Positions 6,227 to 16,544 of a stretch of DNA of 50,987 nt are shown piece by piece. Position numbers and translations under genes: made by a program. Source of the stretch: a virus; the IMG/VR virus record IMGVR_UViG_3300025070_000051, positions 1 to 50,987 of that record; one strand, 5' to 3'. The notes beneath the pieces were generated by a model. The model searched no databases. It saw nothing but the letters and a program-made list of their open reading frames with translations, and was not told the DNA's origin. Each line of letters starts with the position of its first letter. Within the stretch, counting starts at the first letter, position 1.

Positions 6227-9200
6227 TTATTTAAGTTTTCTTTTCTTAAGTTTTCTTTTTTTCCACTTCATTTTTTTTCCAAATTTAGTTTTCTTTTTAT
6301 CTTTTTCTATCATATTAAGATCCCATTCGCTAAATCCTAATAATAAAGATACCGATTGCCAAAATTTAGTTTCCTGAGCAAATGCTAGTCTAACATGATT
6401 TGCTTTTCCTATTGCTCTATCTAATGGTATGTTAGCAGTTGCCGAAGTTATTTGACCTACTGCGTAGTAAGCAGGATTGTCTAACCCAAACCCAACCATT
6501 TTTTCTCTAGTTTTTTTATAGCTAAAAGCTCTACCGGCACTCCTGCCTTTTCTTATTTTAGAAGATATAGGCGGAGATAAATCTAATGCTTTTACCGCTG
6601 CTTCTGAATAGTCAGGGCGATCTTTTTTAGATTGCTTATCAATCTCGAGCGCAATGTTTTTTACCGTAGAAGCTACAGCTCCGTATATACCTAAACCTCT
6701 AAGCATGGAATCCAACATGGTATTAGCCACCCTAGTTCCTTTCTTTTTAGTTTCTTCTTCTTCTTCGTCGTCAAATAGCATCGCAAACAAAGCAGCTTGT
6801 AAACTACTAAATATAACATTTTGTATTGCCGCATAATAAAGCATTTTAGTAATATTCTCTTTAGCACTGCCACGCCCATTCTTAAGATCCAAGAAAGCTT
6901 TTTTAGTTAATCTCATGTATTGCATAGGTGTATTCGCAAAAGCTAATATAATACGTCCCAGCGGACTAGCTTGTTGTTGTGATACTCTATCAGGTCTAGA
7001 TGATTGCTGAGTAGCTTCAGCTATTTCTTGAAAATCTAAAAATGCTTGTTCCTCTGCTGCTAGTCTACCCATACCCGGTTTACCTTCACCTTTTTGCATA
7101 TAAGTATTAACTCTATTCCTGTAAAAAGATGCTCCACCCATTGCAATAGCGAAACTATCTGCCATTTGTGTGGGTAAAAACCCGGCTTTAAGTAAAACAG
7201 CTAAGACGGCTTTAGCTTTATTAGTTTGTGTAGCAGCAGCATTAGCAATTTCATCGGCATTTACATCGTTCTTTAATCCTGTACGTCTAGATTTTAAAAA
7301 GTCAGAATTGAATAACATTGAAAAATCACTCCAAAATTGTTTTTGATTACTAAAAGCTTTAGCTGCTAATAATGGATTATTATCACCCCAGTTTATAAAG
7401 TTTACGGTTGACAATGTTTGTAGCAATGCCGATCTTGTATTAAAGAACATTATGGTTGCTACAGAATCATTAACCCAATTCATAAATCTATTGGTTAACT
7501 TGTTGGCTCCAGATGGCCTGTTACGCCCAGATTTCATTCTATATAAAGAATCTTTTAAAGCTTCAACATAATCTTCTCCAAAAGTAGCTTCTAGTTTATT
7601 TAGATTATCTTCTGAAAATATTATGTCTGCATTCTGCTGCCAAGTTTCTAAAAACTCTTTTCTTTTTATGGTGTTAACCATATTTATAGCGTCAGTTGTA
7701 ATAGTACCAGCTAACCAACTTTCTTGAGGAGCGGGGTAGCCACCCATGGTTTTATTTAGTTGTCTTGCAAATCTTTTTAAGTTAGGAGAATTTTTAACAA
7801 TGTCTACTAAAGCCTTAATGTCGGATTCGGATATTCCCTTTATTTCGTGGCCGTTTAATTGCCAAAGATATACTCTAACCGCATCTTCATATTTAAAATC
7901 TGTCTTAGGATCTCTTTTTCCTAATTCTTTAGGTATATTCTTTAAAGACTTTTTAAGTTGCCTAACAGCATTAGCTACTTGCAGCTTATATGTGTCAAAT
8001 TCGTTTATTCCTCTAGCAAAAGGATCAAACAATGCTTTCTTAAACCACTCTTTTTGTTGCTCCCCAATCTTTCCCTTATCTAGTAACTTATACATTAGAC
8101 CTTCAAAATCTTCGGCTCCAGGTGGTATAAAGAACTGGAATCGACCTTTTTTACGGCCCATTACCGATGCTTTGTATTTAGATATAGTACCTCTAGCATC
8201 AATACCGCTTTTCTTTTCAATCATTTGATTGAACTCACTGTTCATGCTTTTAGAAAACTGTACATTCGCTTGTCTAACCTTACTCTTAACGTCTAGCACC
8301 TCTAATGCCTTAGCTACTGCTTTAACATTTTGAATGGCGTCGTCTGCAAAATAAAAGTCATTATAACCTTCTGCAGCTTTTCCTACAACCCAATCAGCTT
8401 TAGCTTGAGGTGATGAATTAGCTAAGCCAGTAATATTTTCTAAAGGTATGTTTAATCCAATACCTTTTAAAAACTCGTGTATAGCATTTGCGCTGTTTGC
8501 CGGTCTAGCTGTAAGTATAAAAACATTTTTGTTTCCAAACTTTTTATTTCTAGCCATAGCCTTTTCAAAGAAAGGCCCCTTGCTTCCATTAACAACTTTA
8601 CTGAATTCACTAAAGTCAAAATCAGCCCCCTCAGCCATTAACTTATCGCCTTCTTTTGCAAACTGTTCAGCATCTAGTTTATTTTGTTCCTGCACAACTT
8701 TCTTGTCAAATACCACAACGTTCTCAGTTTCTCTTCCTTCATTTTTACCTTGGCTAATATTGGTATCTGTAAATCGTGCAGCCTTTATTCCTTTTCTTTT
8801 AAGCGCTACTGCTAGTTTTTCAAGATCTTTTTTAGAAAATGATTGCTCAAATCTAGGATCAATAAGTTCATATAAGTTAGATTCGTCTACCGCATAACCA
8901 GCTCTTGGCTTAATATCTAAGTTGTTAATAACATCAAACACTTGATCTTCTGTTGCAATAGATGCTTCGTCTATCTTAAAACTACTAATCTCTCCTTGAT
9001 TGCCTTTAGCGTAGGCTGCAGCTTGTTTTTTATCTTCTGAAAAATATACAAATCCAGCAATGTCTTTGACTGATTTTATATCACCGCCGTGGAATATTCT
9101 AATTTCCCCGGGCATTGTATATAATACATTACTTTTAGTCTTAGCTAGTGTATCGTCAAAATCCCAAACACTTATACCTTTAGGTTTAGCATTGATATTA

Positions 9201-12200
9201 TTAGCGTTATTGTTAGCCTTGTTTAAGGTTTCAGTAACTTCTACTCTATTTATAGAAAACTGAGCTTCTCTCCCATTTACGATAGCGTCGTAATTAGCTT
9301 GATCAATAGGCGTAAGTATATTCTGTAAAGGTTCTAACCCGTTCTCTTCCAGTAGCTTTTCAAAAGCAGGTATTTTATACCTAGTGGGAATGCCGTCTTT
9401 TCCTGGCTTCAATAATTTTTTAATGTAATCTTTCCTAGTTTTAGTACCTTCTCTGTCTCCGTTTTCTTTAGCTATTGTATTTAATAATTTATCATAGATT
9501 TTTGGTATCAACGCAACCGTATACCCATCCATAATTTCCTTAAATTCTTTTTCAATATTTGGGTTTTTGCCAAATTTTTGATTTTTCGCAAATTTATTAA
9601 AGACTAATTGCATTAATTCTCCCGATGTATCGGAAGCGGTTTGAGTATGTTCGTAAATATATTTTACAGGTGTATCTTTAAATCCTAAAAGCCTTGGAAT
9701 TATAGCCATTTGCGTAGGAACAGCTGAGGTACGAAGTATTCCGTTCTTATTTTTAGTGTTTAAATAGTTAAAATAAGCAAATATACCTAATGATATATTC
9801 TCAAAATCTTTACGATCAAACCCTCCTTTTTTAGAAGAAGTTTCATCTAAAATTTCTGACAATGTTTTAACTATTTTAAGTAACCCTTTTTGCTGCTCTT
9901 TTGCAAATGTTTGTCTATCTTTTATATTTCCTACAAAAGCCTTAATGTCTTGTATAAAAGAAGCTCCCTGGTAATATTCGCTAGTAACTTTTGCTAATTT
10001 TAACTCGGCTCCGCCTTCAACAGATATTCTTCGTTGATTAGGCTTGTAATCTCCAAATTTACTTTTTGCTTGCTCTTTTAGTTTTCTAAAAAAATGAGTT
10101 TTGTTTCTAAAAAGTAACCTTGCTTCTTGCTTATAGTTAGAGCCGTCTACATCAGAAATTAAAGGCAGTATGTAATCTCTAACTTCTTCTGGAGTAAACC
10201 TAAAAGATAATTCAATTAATAAATCTTGGCCTGCTTTTCTATATTTTTCGCGTGTATGGTAAAAGTTATTTCTAAAACTTTCAGTTCCCTCAACATTTAA
10301 AGCCTCAAGGACACTCGCACTTTTACTAAATTGTAAATCACTTTTACCAGCGCCCACATTCATTTTCTGCTCAGCGGTTAACCCTAAGTCTGTTCTAATA
10401 ACTTCATTCATTATTAGTTTACCTAACATTTTGTAAGCAGAAGATAATACAATCCCAGATTTGGCTCTTTGGTAATTTAGTTTATTACCGGATGAATCCA
10501 TTCCAAAAGCTTTGTGTACGTCACTGTAACGAATATTATCTTTCAATATAAATGGTGTAAGTCCAGCTTTTTTAGTGAATCTTTCTGTACCTTTATCGTA
10601 AAAGTTTTTCAATATGGAACCATCTAGCTTAGTAGATTTACCATAATTATCGTCTTTAACTACAGCTTTATTCTTGCCTTTAGGCATTACCGCCCCTCTA
10701 GGCAGAAGATTTATAAATAGTTCTATTAATTCTTGATCGTTCTCAGCTAATTTACCTAGAACAATAGAGGCTTCTCCACTGGTGAACATAGTACGACTAT
10801 CTAAAAACTTTTCAGGATCAACGCCTGGGAATAATTCTTTTAATACTTCGTTTAATACTTTAACATCTTTGCCGTCTATTTTAACAGTAGCATTAGCATC
10901 TACATCTCCAAATCTAAATGTATCGAAATCTATATTATTTTGGCTAGCCCAAGTTTTTAGCATGTTCGCTAAGTCCGCTCTAACTTTAGAGGTTATTACT
11001 TTCGATGCTTTTACAAGTTTGTCTGGCGCAATTTGCTTTTCATCTGCAAAGTTTCTAATAACACCAGCGTCTCCTGATATATTTCCTGCAAAACCTGTTT
11101 CTCCAGCTTCTACGTCTAAAGATTTACCTCCAAGATCAGCCTCTTTCTTGAATCTTTTTAGTACATTACCTTTTTTGAAACGTAATTGACTATTAATCCA
11201 CCCTATTAAACTGTTGTTTTTCTCAGGATTAAAATTCATTAGCACAGGTAATAATTCATCTTTAACAGCCTGTATGAAGTCCTGTAAAGACTTTCCTTGT
11301 ACTCCTTCTCCAGTTATACCTCTTGTTATTAACGGATTTAATATGTCACCATAAATAATGGATTGACTAGCTTTACCTATACCAGTTCTATCCCATTCTT
11401 TTTTAGACATTACGTAATTACCGTCTTCGTCTTTTTTACCAGCTAGCTTATCAACTTTTTCATTAAGTTCTTTTTGCTTGCTAGTTGTTTCTTTTTTAGC
11501 TTTAGGCTTATCCTCTTTCTTAACTTCTTTTTTAACTTCTTTCTTAGGTTTAGGAGCTACAACTTTAGGTTTTGGAGCACCAGATATAGCTCTTTCTTCA
11601 GCTTCGTCTAAAGCTTTTTCAGCTAGCTCTACATTTTTTTCCAATGTAGGATTATTTGGATCCGCTGCATAAGCGTCTTCCGCGGCATCTAATGCCTCCG
11701 TTAAATCTAGTATTTCTTGATTAACCGATTTTTGTATATCTCCTGATCTATTTATAGTAGCTGCTTTTACTTCAGGAGCATCTGCATTTTCTTTTCTAAG
11801 CTTAGTAGTACGTTTTGTTTCTGCAGTCTTAATAGCTTCAACTGCTTTTTCACTTACCTGTCCAGTTTCTTTTAAGCTAGTATTGTATTCTTTTAAAAAG
11901 TTATATACTTCTCTACCGCTATCAAAAGAAACATTTTCAAATCCAGCTCCTTTTAATACTCTTAAGACAACATCTTTTAGTTTTTCAAATAGAGTTTTGT
12001 CGTAATTGATCTCTCCTTTTAATATTGCATCAGAAAAGTAATTTAGATATTCTGTGTTCCAGTCTGCTGGATTCACATTAGCTTTAAGTTTATTCCTAAC
12101 AAATCTTTTTTGTTTAGAAGTCATTGCCTTCTTAAACTCTCTAACTATTTTACCTTGTGCTTTAGCATCACCAATAGCTGCATTAAACACAGGGTGTAAT

Positions 12201-14128
12201 AGTTCGTGAGAAGCAACTGTAATAGCACCTACTTCTTTAGCTTTTTGTTTATCAATGAACATAACGCCCTCACCTAAGAATACACCATCTGATCCTCTTG
12301 ATATTTCAGCGGCTTTTTCAATAGATATGTTTTTTCTTTTAGCTACATCAGCTATATATTTATCAAAAGAGTCAAATCCCTCTTTGGCAGCTATAGCTTT
12401 TTCGTACCCCTTAGTTGTTTTGTAAATTTTAGGACCTTGCTTAAATCCTAAATCTTTAGCTGCTTGCTTAGCCCCTTTATAGTATTTATTAAAGTTTTCT
12501 TCAAATTTAGTATCAACCGCCTTAGCCACCGCTTCTTGGCGTTGCTTAATAGTTACATCAACTTCAGAGCCTTTATACTTATCTTGTATTTCAGTTATTT
12601 GAGATCGTATTTCTTTTTTAGTATTGCTCGCAGTTACACTGTCGTTACCTTTTAATTTGTTTAATTTTTTTTGTAGCTTAATTATTTCAGCTCTATCATC
12701 AACTCCGCTTATAGTGGCATCGATCTCTTGATCTATTTTTATATCTTGTTTTCTGTTCTGAATTATCTTCTCCATTAAAGGGTCATTAGATATTTCAAAC
12801 TTCACAGTAGCAACGGTAGCATCGTCCATTGTTTGAACAGCCTCTCTGAATCTTTTACCATTCATTTTTTCACCTTCTAATGTATACTTAGGGCCTTTTA
12901 AACCTCCTCTAGCTACATTTACAAGTGTAAACGTTTTATCTGCAAATCCTTCAGTAAGTATTTCTTGAGCATCTAATTCTTGTTCAGCGGCTAACTGTCC
13001 AGCTATTTCACTAGCTAATCCTCCAGCTGTTTCAGTAGCAGCAACAGCAGCAACTTCAGCAGCTCCAGCAAGAGCACTTTTAGTTGTTGCAGTAACACCT
13101 GTTCTAGCAGCTCCACCTATACCGCCAGTCAAAGCTCCGGTAACCGCATCTATAGATCCTATAGCAATACCTCTTCTTAAAGCCTTGTTGGTTAGATCGT
13201 TATATAGTTCTTCATTATTTACAACTTCTTTAGTCCAGTCTATTCGCTCTTTGTTGGACATAGTATTCCAATCTTTACCGGCATCGATTGCAGCTTCTTG
13301 TAATAACTGGGCGGTAGTAAAACCTACTTCCATAGTTCCAGACAAAGCCCCCATCCCGCCTGATAGTCCTCCTAAAATAGTCCCAACAACTGGAATAGCA
13401 GAACCAATTCCTGCTCCGGTTACAACACCGCCAGCAGCCATTAAGGCAGCTTCTTCACTGTTTCTTGCGCTAGAAGCCATATTAGCTAATGACTGTGCAG
13501 TGTATTGAGTCATTACTGTTGGATTTTTCCACCAACTTGTAAAAAACCCACCTACACTTCCATATTCTTCTTTATCTTTAGCATATTGCTTGCCAAATTC
13601 TATCATTTCATCTGTTTGACCAGCATCTTCCATAGCCCGAGCTTGCTCAACAAATTCAACATACTGATCTTCAGTCATGTCTTTGCCACTCTTAAATATT
13701 TCTATAGCGGAATCTAAAGATCTTCCTTGAGCTGTACCTGATTGCCAAGCCCTAGCTATATCCCCGAAAAAATCAGTAACTTCGTTCTTACCGAATAATC
13801 TTTCAATTCCCGTATCTTTTTCTTGAGACTCCGAAAAACCATCGTCCAATCCAGATCCCGTAGTGTCTGACTCCACACTTGGATCCACATTCGCAGAGTC
13901 GTTTGTCTTTCCCAATTCTTCATCTGATAACATTATAGTGTTATCTATACCCATTAAATTATTGAAGTCAGCGTCAGAGCCATTATAGCCATCACTGGTG
14001 AACAAATTATAAGAAACTGATCTAGCCTTATCATTTGTTTTAATAAGCTCTTTATAATCGTCTATGGTGCCATTGTATCCATCTTTCACAAACAGATCAA
14101 ATGAGTACTTTAATGCTTCTTCGTTCAT
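6227..14128 (-). CDS. Giant polyvalent protein (2633 aa) with zincin, HAD phosphatase and inserted ART-like domains
   Basis: Polyvalent proteins are very large phage proteins thought to enter the host with the DNA. Visible parts: two N-terminal repeats around DGYNG (about residues 5-55); a Gly/Ala-rich hydrophobic stretch (about 226-275); a zincin motif HELLH (641-645); a Lys/Pro/Glu-rich linker near 880-915; a HAD phosphatase signature DFDDT (Asp1656, Asp1658), ILTAR (Thr1873) and FADD (Asp1929, Asp1930); and, between HAD motifs I and II, an ADP-ribosyltransferase-like segment starting IFHGGD (His1680) with YFSEDKKQAAAYAKG. The C-terminal third is mostly helical, with a hydrophobic segment near 2430-2455 followed by DDEEEEE, and a very basic tail. 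Position after two internal-virion genes suggests an ejected core protein like T7 gp16. Domain functions are inferred from motifs only. Confidence 0.85.
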   Translation of the reverse strand: MNEEALKYSFDLFVKDGYNGTIDDYKELIKTNDKARSVSYNLFTSDGYNGSDADFNNLMGIDNTIMLSDEELGKTNDSANVDPSVESDTTGSGLDDGFSESQEKDTGIERLFGKNEVTDFFGDIARAWQSGTAQGRSLDSAIEIFKSGKDMTEDQYVEFVEQARAMEDAGQTDEMIEFGKQYAKDKEEYGSVGGFFTSWWKNPTVMTQYTAQSLANMASSARNSEEAALMAAGGVVTGAGIGSAIPVVGTILGGLSGGMGALSGTMEVGFTTAQLLQEAAIDAGKDWNTMSNKERIDWTKEVVNNEELYNDLTNKALRRGIAIGSIDAVTGALTGGIGGAARTGVTATTKSALAGAAEVAAVAATETAGGLASEIAGQLAAEQELDAQEILTEGFADKTFTLVNVARGGLKGPKYTLEGEKMNGKRFREAVQTMDDATVATVKFEISNDPLMEKIIQNRKQDIKIDQEIDATISGVDDRAEIIKLQKKLNKLKGNDSVTASNTKKEIRSQITEIQDKYKGSEVDVTIKQRQEAVAKAVDTKFEENFNKYYKGAKQAAKDLGFKQGPKIYKTTKGYEKAIAAKEGFDSFDKYIADVAKRKNISIEKAAEISRGSDGVFLGEGVMFIDKQKAKEVGAITVASHELLHPVFNAAIGDAKAQGKIVREFKKAMTSKQKRFVRNKLKANVNPADWNTEYLNYFSDAILKGEINYDKTLFEKLKDVVLRVLKGAGFENVSFDSGREVYNFLKEYNTSLKETGQVSEKAVEAIKTAETKRTTKLRKENADAPEVKAATINRSGDIQKSVNQEILDLTEALDAAEDAYAADPNNPTLEKNVELAEKALDEAEERAISGAPKPKVVAPKPKKEVKKEVKKEDKPKAKKETTSKQKELNEKVDKLAGKKDEDGNYVMSKKEWDRTGIGKASQSIIYGDILNPLITRGITGEGVQGKSLQDFIQAVKDELLPVLMNFNPEKNNSLIGWINSQLRFKKGNVLKRFKKEADLGGKSLDVEAGETGFAGNISGDAGVIRNFADEKQIAPDKLVKASKVITSKVRADLANMLKTWASQNNIDFDTFRFGDVDANATVKIDGKDVKVLNEVLKELFPGVDPEKFLDSRTMFTSGEASIVLGKLAENDQELIELFINLLPRGAVMPKGKNKAVVKDDNYGKSTKLDGSILKNFYDKGTERFTKKAGLTPFILKDNIRYSDVHKAFGMDSSGNKLNYQRAKSGIVLSSAYKMLGKLIMNEVIRTDLGLTAEQKMNVGAGKSDLQFSKSASVLEALNVEGTESFRNNFYHTREKYRKAGQDLLIELSFRFTPEEVRDYILPLISDVDGSNYKQEARLLFRNKTHFFRKLKEQAKSKFGDYKPNQRRISVEGGAELKLAKVTSEYYQGASFIQDIKAFVGNIKDRQTFAKEQQKGLLKIVKTLSEILDETSSKKGGFDRKDFENISLGIFAYFNYLNTKNKNGILRTSAVPTQMAIIPRLLGFKDTPVKYIYEHTQTASDTSGELMQLVFNKFAKNQKFGKNPNIEKEFKEIMDGYTVALIPKIYDKLLNTIAKENGDREGTKTRKDYIKKLLKPGKDGIPTRYKIPAFEKLLEENGLEPLQNILTPIDQANYDAIVNGREAQFSINRVEVTETLNKANNNANNINAKPKGISVWDFDDTLAKTKSNVLYTMPGEIRIFHGGDIKSVKDIAGFVYFSEDKKQAAAYAKGNQGEISSFKIDEASIATEDQVFDVINNLDIKPRAGYAVDESNLYELIDPRFEQSFSKKDLEKLAVALKRKGIKAARFTDTNISQGKNEGRETENVVVFDKKVVQEQNKLDAEQFAKEGDKLMAEGADFDFSEFSKVVNGSKGPFFEKAMARNKKFGNKNVFILTARPANSANAIHEFLKGIGLNIPLENITGLANSSPQAKADWVVGKAAEGYNDFYFADDAIQNVKAVAKALEVLDVKSKVRQANVQFSKSMNSEFNQMIEKKSGIDARGTISKYKASVMGRKKGRFQFFIPPGAEDFEGLMYKLLDKGKIGEQQKEWFKKALFDPFARGINEFDTYKLQVANAVRQLKKSLKNIPKELGKRDPKTDFKYEDAVRVYLWQLNGHEIKGISESDIKALVDIVKNSPNLKRFARQLNKTMGGYPAPQESWLAGTITTDAINMVNTIKRKEFLETWQQNADIIFSEDNLNKLEATFGEDYVEALKDSLYRMKSGRNRPSGANKLTNRFMNWVNDSVATIMFFNTRSALLQTLSTVNFINWGDNNPLLAAKAFSNQKQFWSDFSMLFNSDFLKSRRTGLKNDVNADEIANAAATQTNKAKAVLAVLLKAGFLPTQMADSFAIAMGGASFYRNRVNTYMQKGEGKPGMGRLAAEEQAFLDFQEIAEATQQSSRPDRVSQQQASPLGRIILAFANTPMQYMRLTKKAFLDLKNGRGSAKENITKMLYYAAIQNVIFSSLQAALFAMLFDDEEEEETKKKGTRVANTMLDSMLRGLGIYGAVASTVKNIALEIDKQSKKDRPDYSEAAVKALDLSPPISSKIRKGRSAGRAFSYKKTREKMVGFGLDNPAYYAVGQITSATANIPLDRAIGKANHVRLAFAQETKFWQSVSLLLGFSEWDLNMIEKDKKKTKFGKKMKWKKRKLKKRKLK

Positions 14129-14134
14129 GCTTTA

Positions 14135-15463
14135 TTATTTATTAAATTGAGATGCTCCTCCTGTACTTTCAGTAGTTTGAGGCTGGTATTGTTGTAGAAT
14201 ATAACCTTTAGCATTATCGCTTAACCCCGAAATTTCTTTTATGAAAAACTTATATTTAGCATTGGGGTCCGAAAGGTCCACTTTTATAGGTCTGCCACCT
14301 GACCCTGGGTCGTATATTATTTTATCTTTATGTTCTTCAAGCCATTTTTCTTTGTTTCCAACCTCATCGTCGGGCACTTGTTTTATAAAATCTTCAGGCG
14401 TAAAAAACTCTGTTTTAAGAGCTCCGCCATTAAGAATTTCTACTAATTCTACCGGATCGTTCGTAGACACAAAAGAATTTGCTCTTTCCACAACATCTGT
14501 TCCTTGTAAAGCAAGTTCTTGTCTAAGGCCAGGGGTCATTGACAGCCCTGAGTTTTTTGAAGTTTTAGGCGCTTTATCTGCAGCCCCTTGAGCAGCGGAT
14601 GCATCTAACACGTTCATGTAACCATCCAGTACAGCTTGTTTTAAAGCGTCTTGATTTTCTGGCTCAAATAACATAGGATCTTGCAATCCTAAACCGCCCT
14701 CCATGATAAAATCATCCGATGCTAAAGACATAAGAGTGTTTCTGCCTCCTTTGCTTATTAAGTTTTTTAGTTTTTGCGCTATCATGTTTCTTCTAGCTCC
14801 TGTTAATGATTGTCCTGATTTATATAGACTTTCATTCATTTGTAGTATTGCGTCGGCAGCCGCGAAATCTTTAAGGAATGGTTTATTTATATCAGAATAA
14901 CTTTTTAGAGAACCTGAAGCAGCATCAAAAAACTCTAGTACTCCTCCATTGCCTACTTTGAAATCACCGCCTGTGGTATATATATTAGAGGCTTCACCTA
15001 ATGTGTTTACCTCGTTACCTTCAGATAACATTCCATTATCAAAGTCCTGCAAAAACTCAGATTTGTCTTTTTTAAACGTGTTTATATTATTAGCTAAGTT
15101 ACGGAAGCTCATTTGTATGTCGTTCATTTTAGTAACTTCCTCCATATACCTAGGATCATCTGCGTCTAATTTAGCTATTGTACTGGCAGAATAAGCATAG
15201 TCATTTCTACCTTTAAGTAAAAATTCAGTTACGGAATTTTGCTGGTTTTGATCTAGCTCGCTAACGTCAACACTAGATTGTAACCTGTTTATATAATTTG
15301 CTGTTTTTGCATTTATATTAGCTTTTTCTCGCTTCCTAGCTGCAGCAGCTGATTGCGCCTGTTGTGCTCCTTGCTTTATACTTTTAACTAAAGACGCTCC
15401 CATGTCCCCGGTTTCTGTAGCATACAGCTGACCTGCTCCTTTTATTAAATCTGAATTTGCCAT
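14135..15463 (-). CDS. Putative internal virion protein, 442 aa
   Basis: The start (MANSDLIKGAGQLYATETGD) and an Ala/Gln/Lys-rich helical N-terminus resemble internal (ejection) proteins of podoviruses. No enzyme motif or membrane segment is visible; the rest is mixed helix and loop. It sits between another helical virion protein (15473-16129) and the giant polyvalent protein, mirroring the T7 gp14-gp15-gp16 order. I infer a core protein that helps form the DNA-ejection channel. Gene assignment is firm; role is positional inference. Confidence 0.75.
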   Translation of the reverse strand: MANSDLIKGAGQLYATETGDMGASLVKSIKQGAQQAQSAAAARKREKANINAKTANYINRLQSSVDVSELDQNQQNSVTEFLLKGRNDYAYSASTIAKLDADDPRYMEEVTKMNDIQMSFRNLANNINTFKKDKSEFLQDFDNGMLSEGNEVNTLGEASNIYTTGGDFKVGNGGVLEFFDAASGSLKSYSDINKPFLKDFAAADAILQMNESLYKSGQSLTGARRNMIAQKLKNLISKGGRNTLMSLASDDFIMEGGLGLQDPMLFEPENQDALKQAVLDGYMNVLDASAAQGAADKAPKTSKNSGLSMTPGLRQELALQGTDVVERANSFVSTNDPVELVEILNGGALKTEFFTPEDFIKQVPDDEVGNKEKWLEEHKDKIIYDPGSGGRPIKVDLSDPNAKYKFFIKEISGLSDNAKGYILQQYQPQTTESTGGASQFNK

Positions 15464-15472
15464 CTTTATTTT

Positions 15473-16129
15473 TTATTGTTCTACTGGTAAGTCACCTGTT
15501 TTACCTAAAAGCTTCTCTACACCTGGCCCCATTATTCCACTAGCGGCACCTGACATTGCTCCGCTAAATATATCTCCTACACCTGACATAATGCTTTGTT
15601 TAGCTTGCTCCCTAGCAGCATTAGCAGCAGAAAGTCTTTGCTGAGACATCCCAAGTAATGTATTAGTTTTTTGTCTTTCTAGCCTTCTGGAATCTTCTTC
15701 GCCTCTACGTTCTCTCATAGCTAACGCGTCCGCTTGTTGTCTTTCAGCCATTTGGTTAGCTTGCTCCTGCTGCCCTATAGATATACTGGCTTGACGCATG
15801 TTTTGAGCTTGTTGACCTGCCATAGCTTGAGCCATAGCTGCAATACCGCTACCCCCCGCAGCTCCTTGCATTGTGTTCATAGTATTTGCAATACCTTGAT
15901 TTGCTTGCTGTGCCTGGAAATCCGCTTGCTGAGTATTTACTGTTAAATCTTCCATGGTATTTTCCATGTCCTTATATAAATTAGAGGTATCAGCCATTTC
16001 AAACTGCGCCATACGCATATTCATTTGCTTTTGAGCCTCCCTTTGTTCTCGCTTTCTTTTTCTAGACCCTATTATACCTCCCGCTATGTTTGCTAAGCCG
16101 CTTACGCTGCCTGTTATCATTCCTATCAT
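15473..16129 (-). CDS. Putative internal virion protein, gp14-like, 218 aa
   Basis: The protein begins with a Gly-rich hydrophobic stretch (ITGSVSGLANIAGGIIGS), then a basic patch (RKRKREQRE) and a long Gln/Ala/Met-rich coiled-coil region (about 30-175) and ends in another Gly/Ala-rich segment. This is the composition of T7 gp14-like internal virion proteins, which insert into the outer membrane during ejection. It is followed 9 bases later by the second core protein. The function is inferred from composition and position. Confidence 0.75.
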   Translation of the reverse strand: MIGMITGSVSGLANIAGGIIGSRKRKREQREAQKQMNMRMAQFEMADTSNLYKDMENTMEDLTVNTQQADFQAQQANQGIANTMNTMQGAAGGSGIAAMAQAMAGQQAQNMRQASISIGQQEQANQMAERQQADALAMRERRGEEDSRRLERQKTNTLLGMSQQRLSAANAAREQAKQSIMSGVGDIFSGAMSGAASGIMGPGVEKLLGKTGDLPVEQ

Positions 16130-16159
16130 TTCTTATGTTTTATATTATATTATTACACA

Positions 16160-16510
16160 TTATTTACTGCTCTCAAATACTTCAGCGCCAACTGAAAACA
16201 ATTCCGCGTATTTAGTTTCTGTGTTTACAAACTGTGCCTCTGCAAAATATCCTTTTAAAGAGCTAGCATATCCTATTGGGTTTTTCTTGTAGTAAACAAA
16301 ATCTTCTGTAGTAGGGGCAGAAACGCCCGCTCCCGCATCTACTATTATATAATATGTAGAAGTCTCATCGTTGTTTACTATTGTAGTTACTGGGCCCATC
16401 ATTACGTCCTCTTCTGTAGACGCGTCTAAGTACCATATTATGTCGTTTAAATCTAATCCTATTGGAAGATGATTTGCAAAGTTTATTTGTATAGGTATTC
16501 CTGCTGCCAT
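16160..16510 (-). CDS. Hypothetical virion-region protein, 116 aa
   Basis: An acidic, beta-rich protein starting MAAGIPIQINFANHLPIGLD with no recognised motif. It lies between the propeller-type adhesin gene and the internal-virion genes and is translated in the same direction. The small size and mixed beta composition fit a minor structural or tail-tip protein, but nothing in the sequence proves it. Confidence 0.65.
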   Translation of the reverse strand: MAAGIPIQINFANHLPIGLDLNDIIWYLDASTEEDVMMGPVTTIVNNDETSTYYIIVDAGAGVSAPTTEDFVYYKKNPIGYASSLKGYFAEAQFVNTETKYAELFSVGAEVFESSK

Positions 16511-16544
16511 ATTTTATTTATTTATGTTGTGCAAATTATGTTTT

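Noticed and set aside
7746-8228. 160-residue + strand ORF
   Set aside because: Antisense to the polyvalent gene with no recognisable motif.
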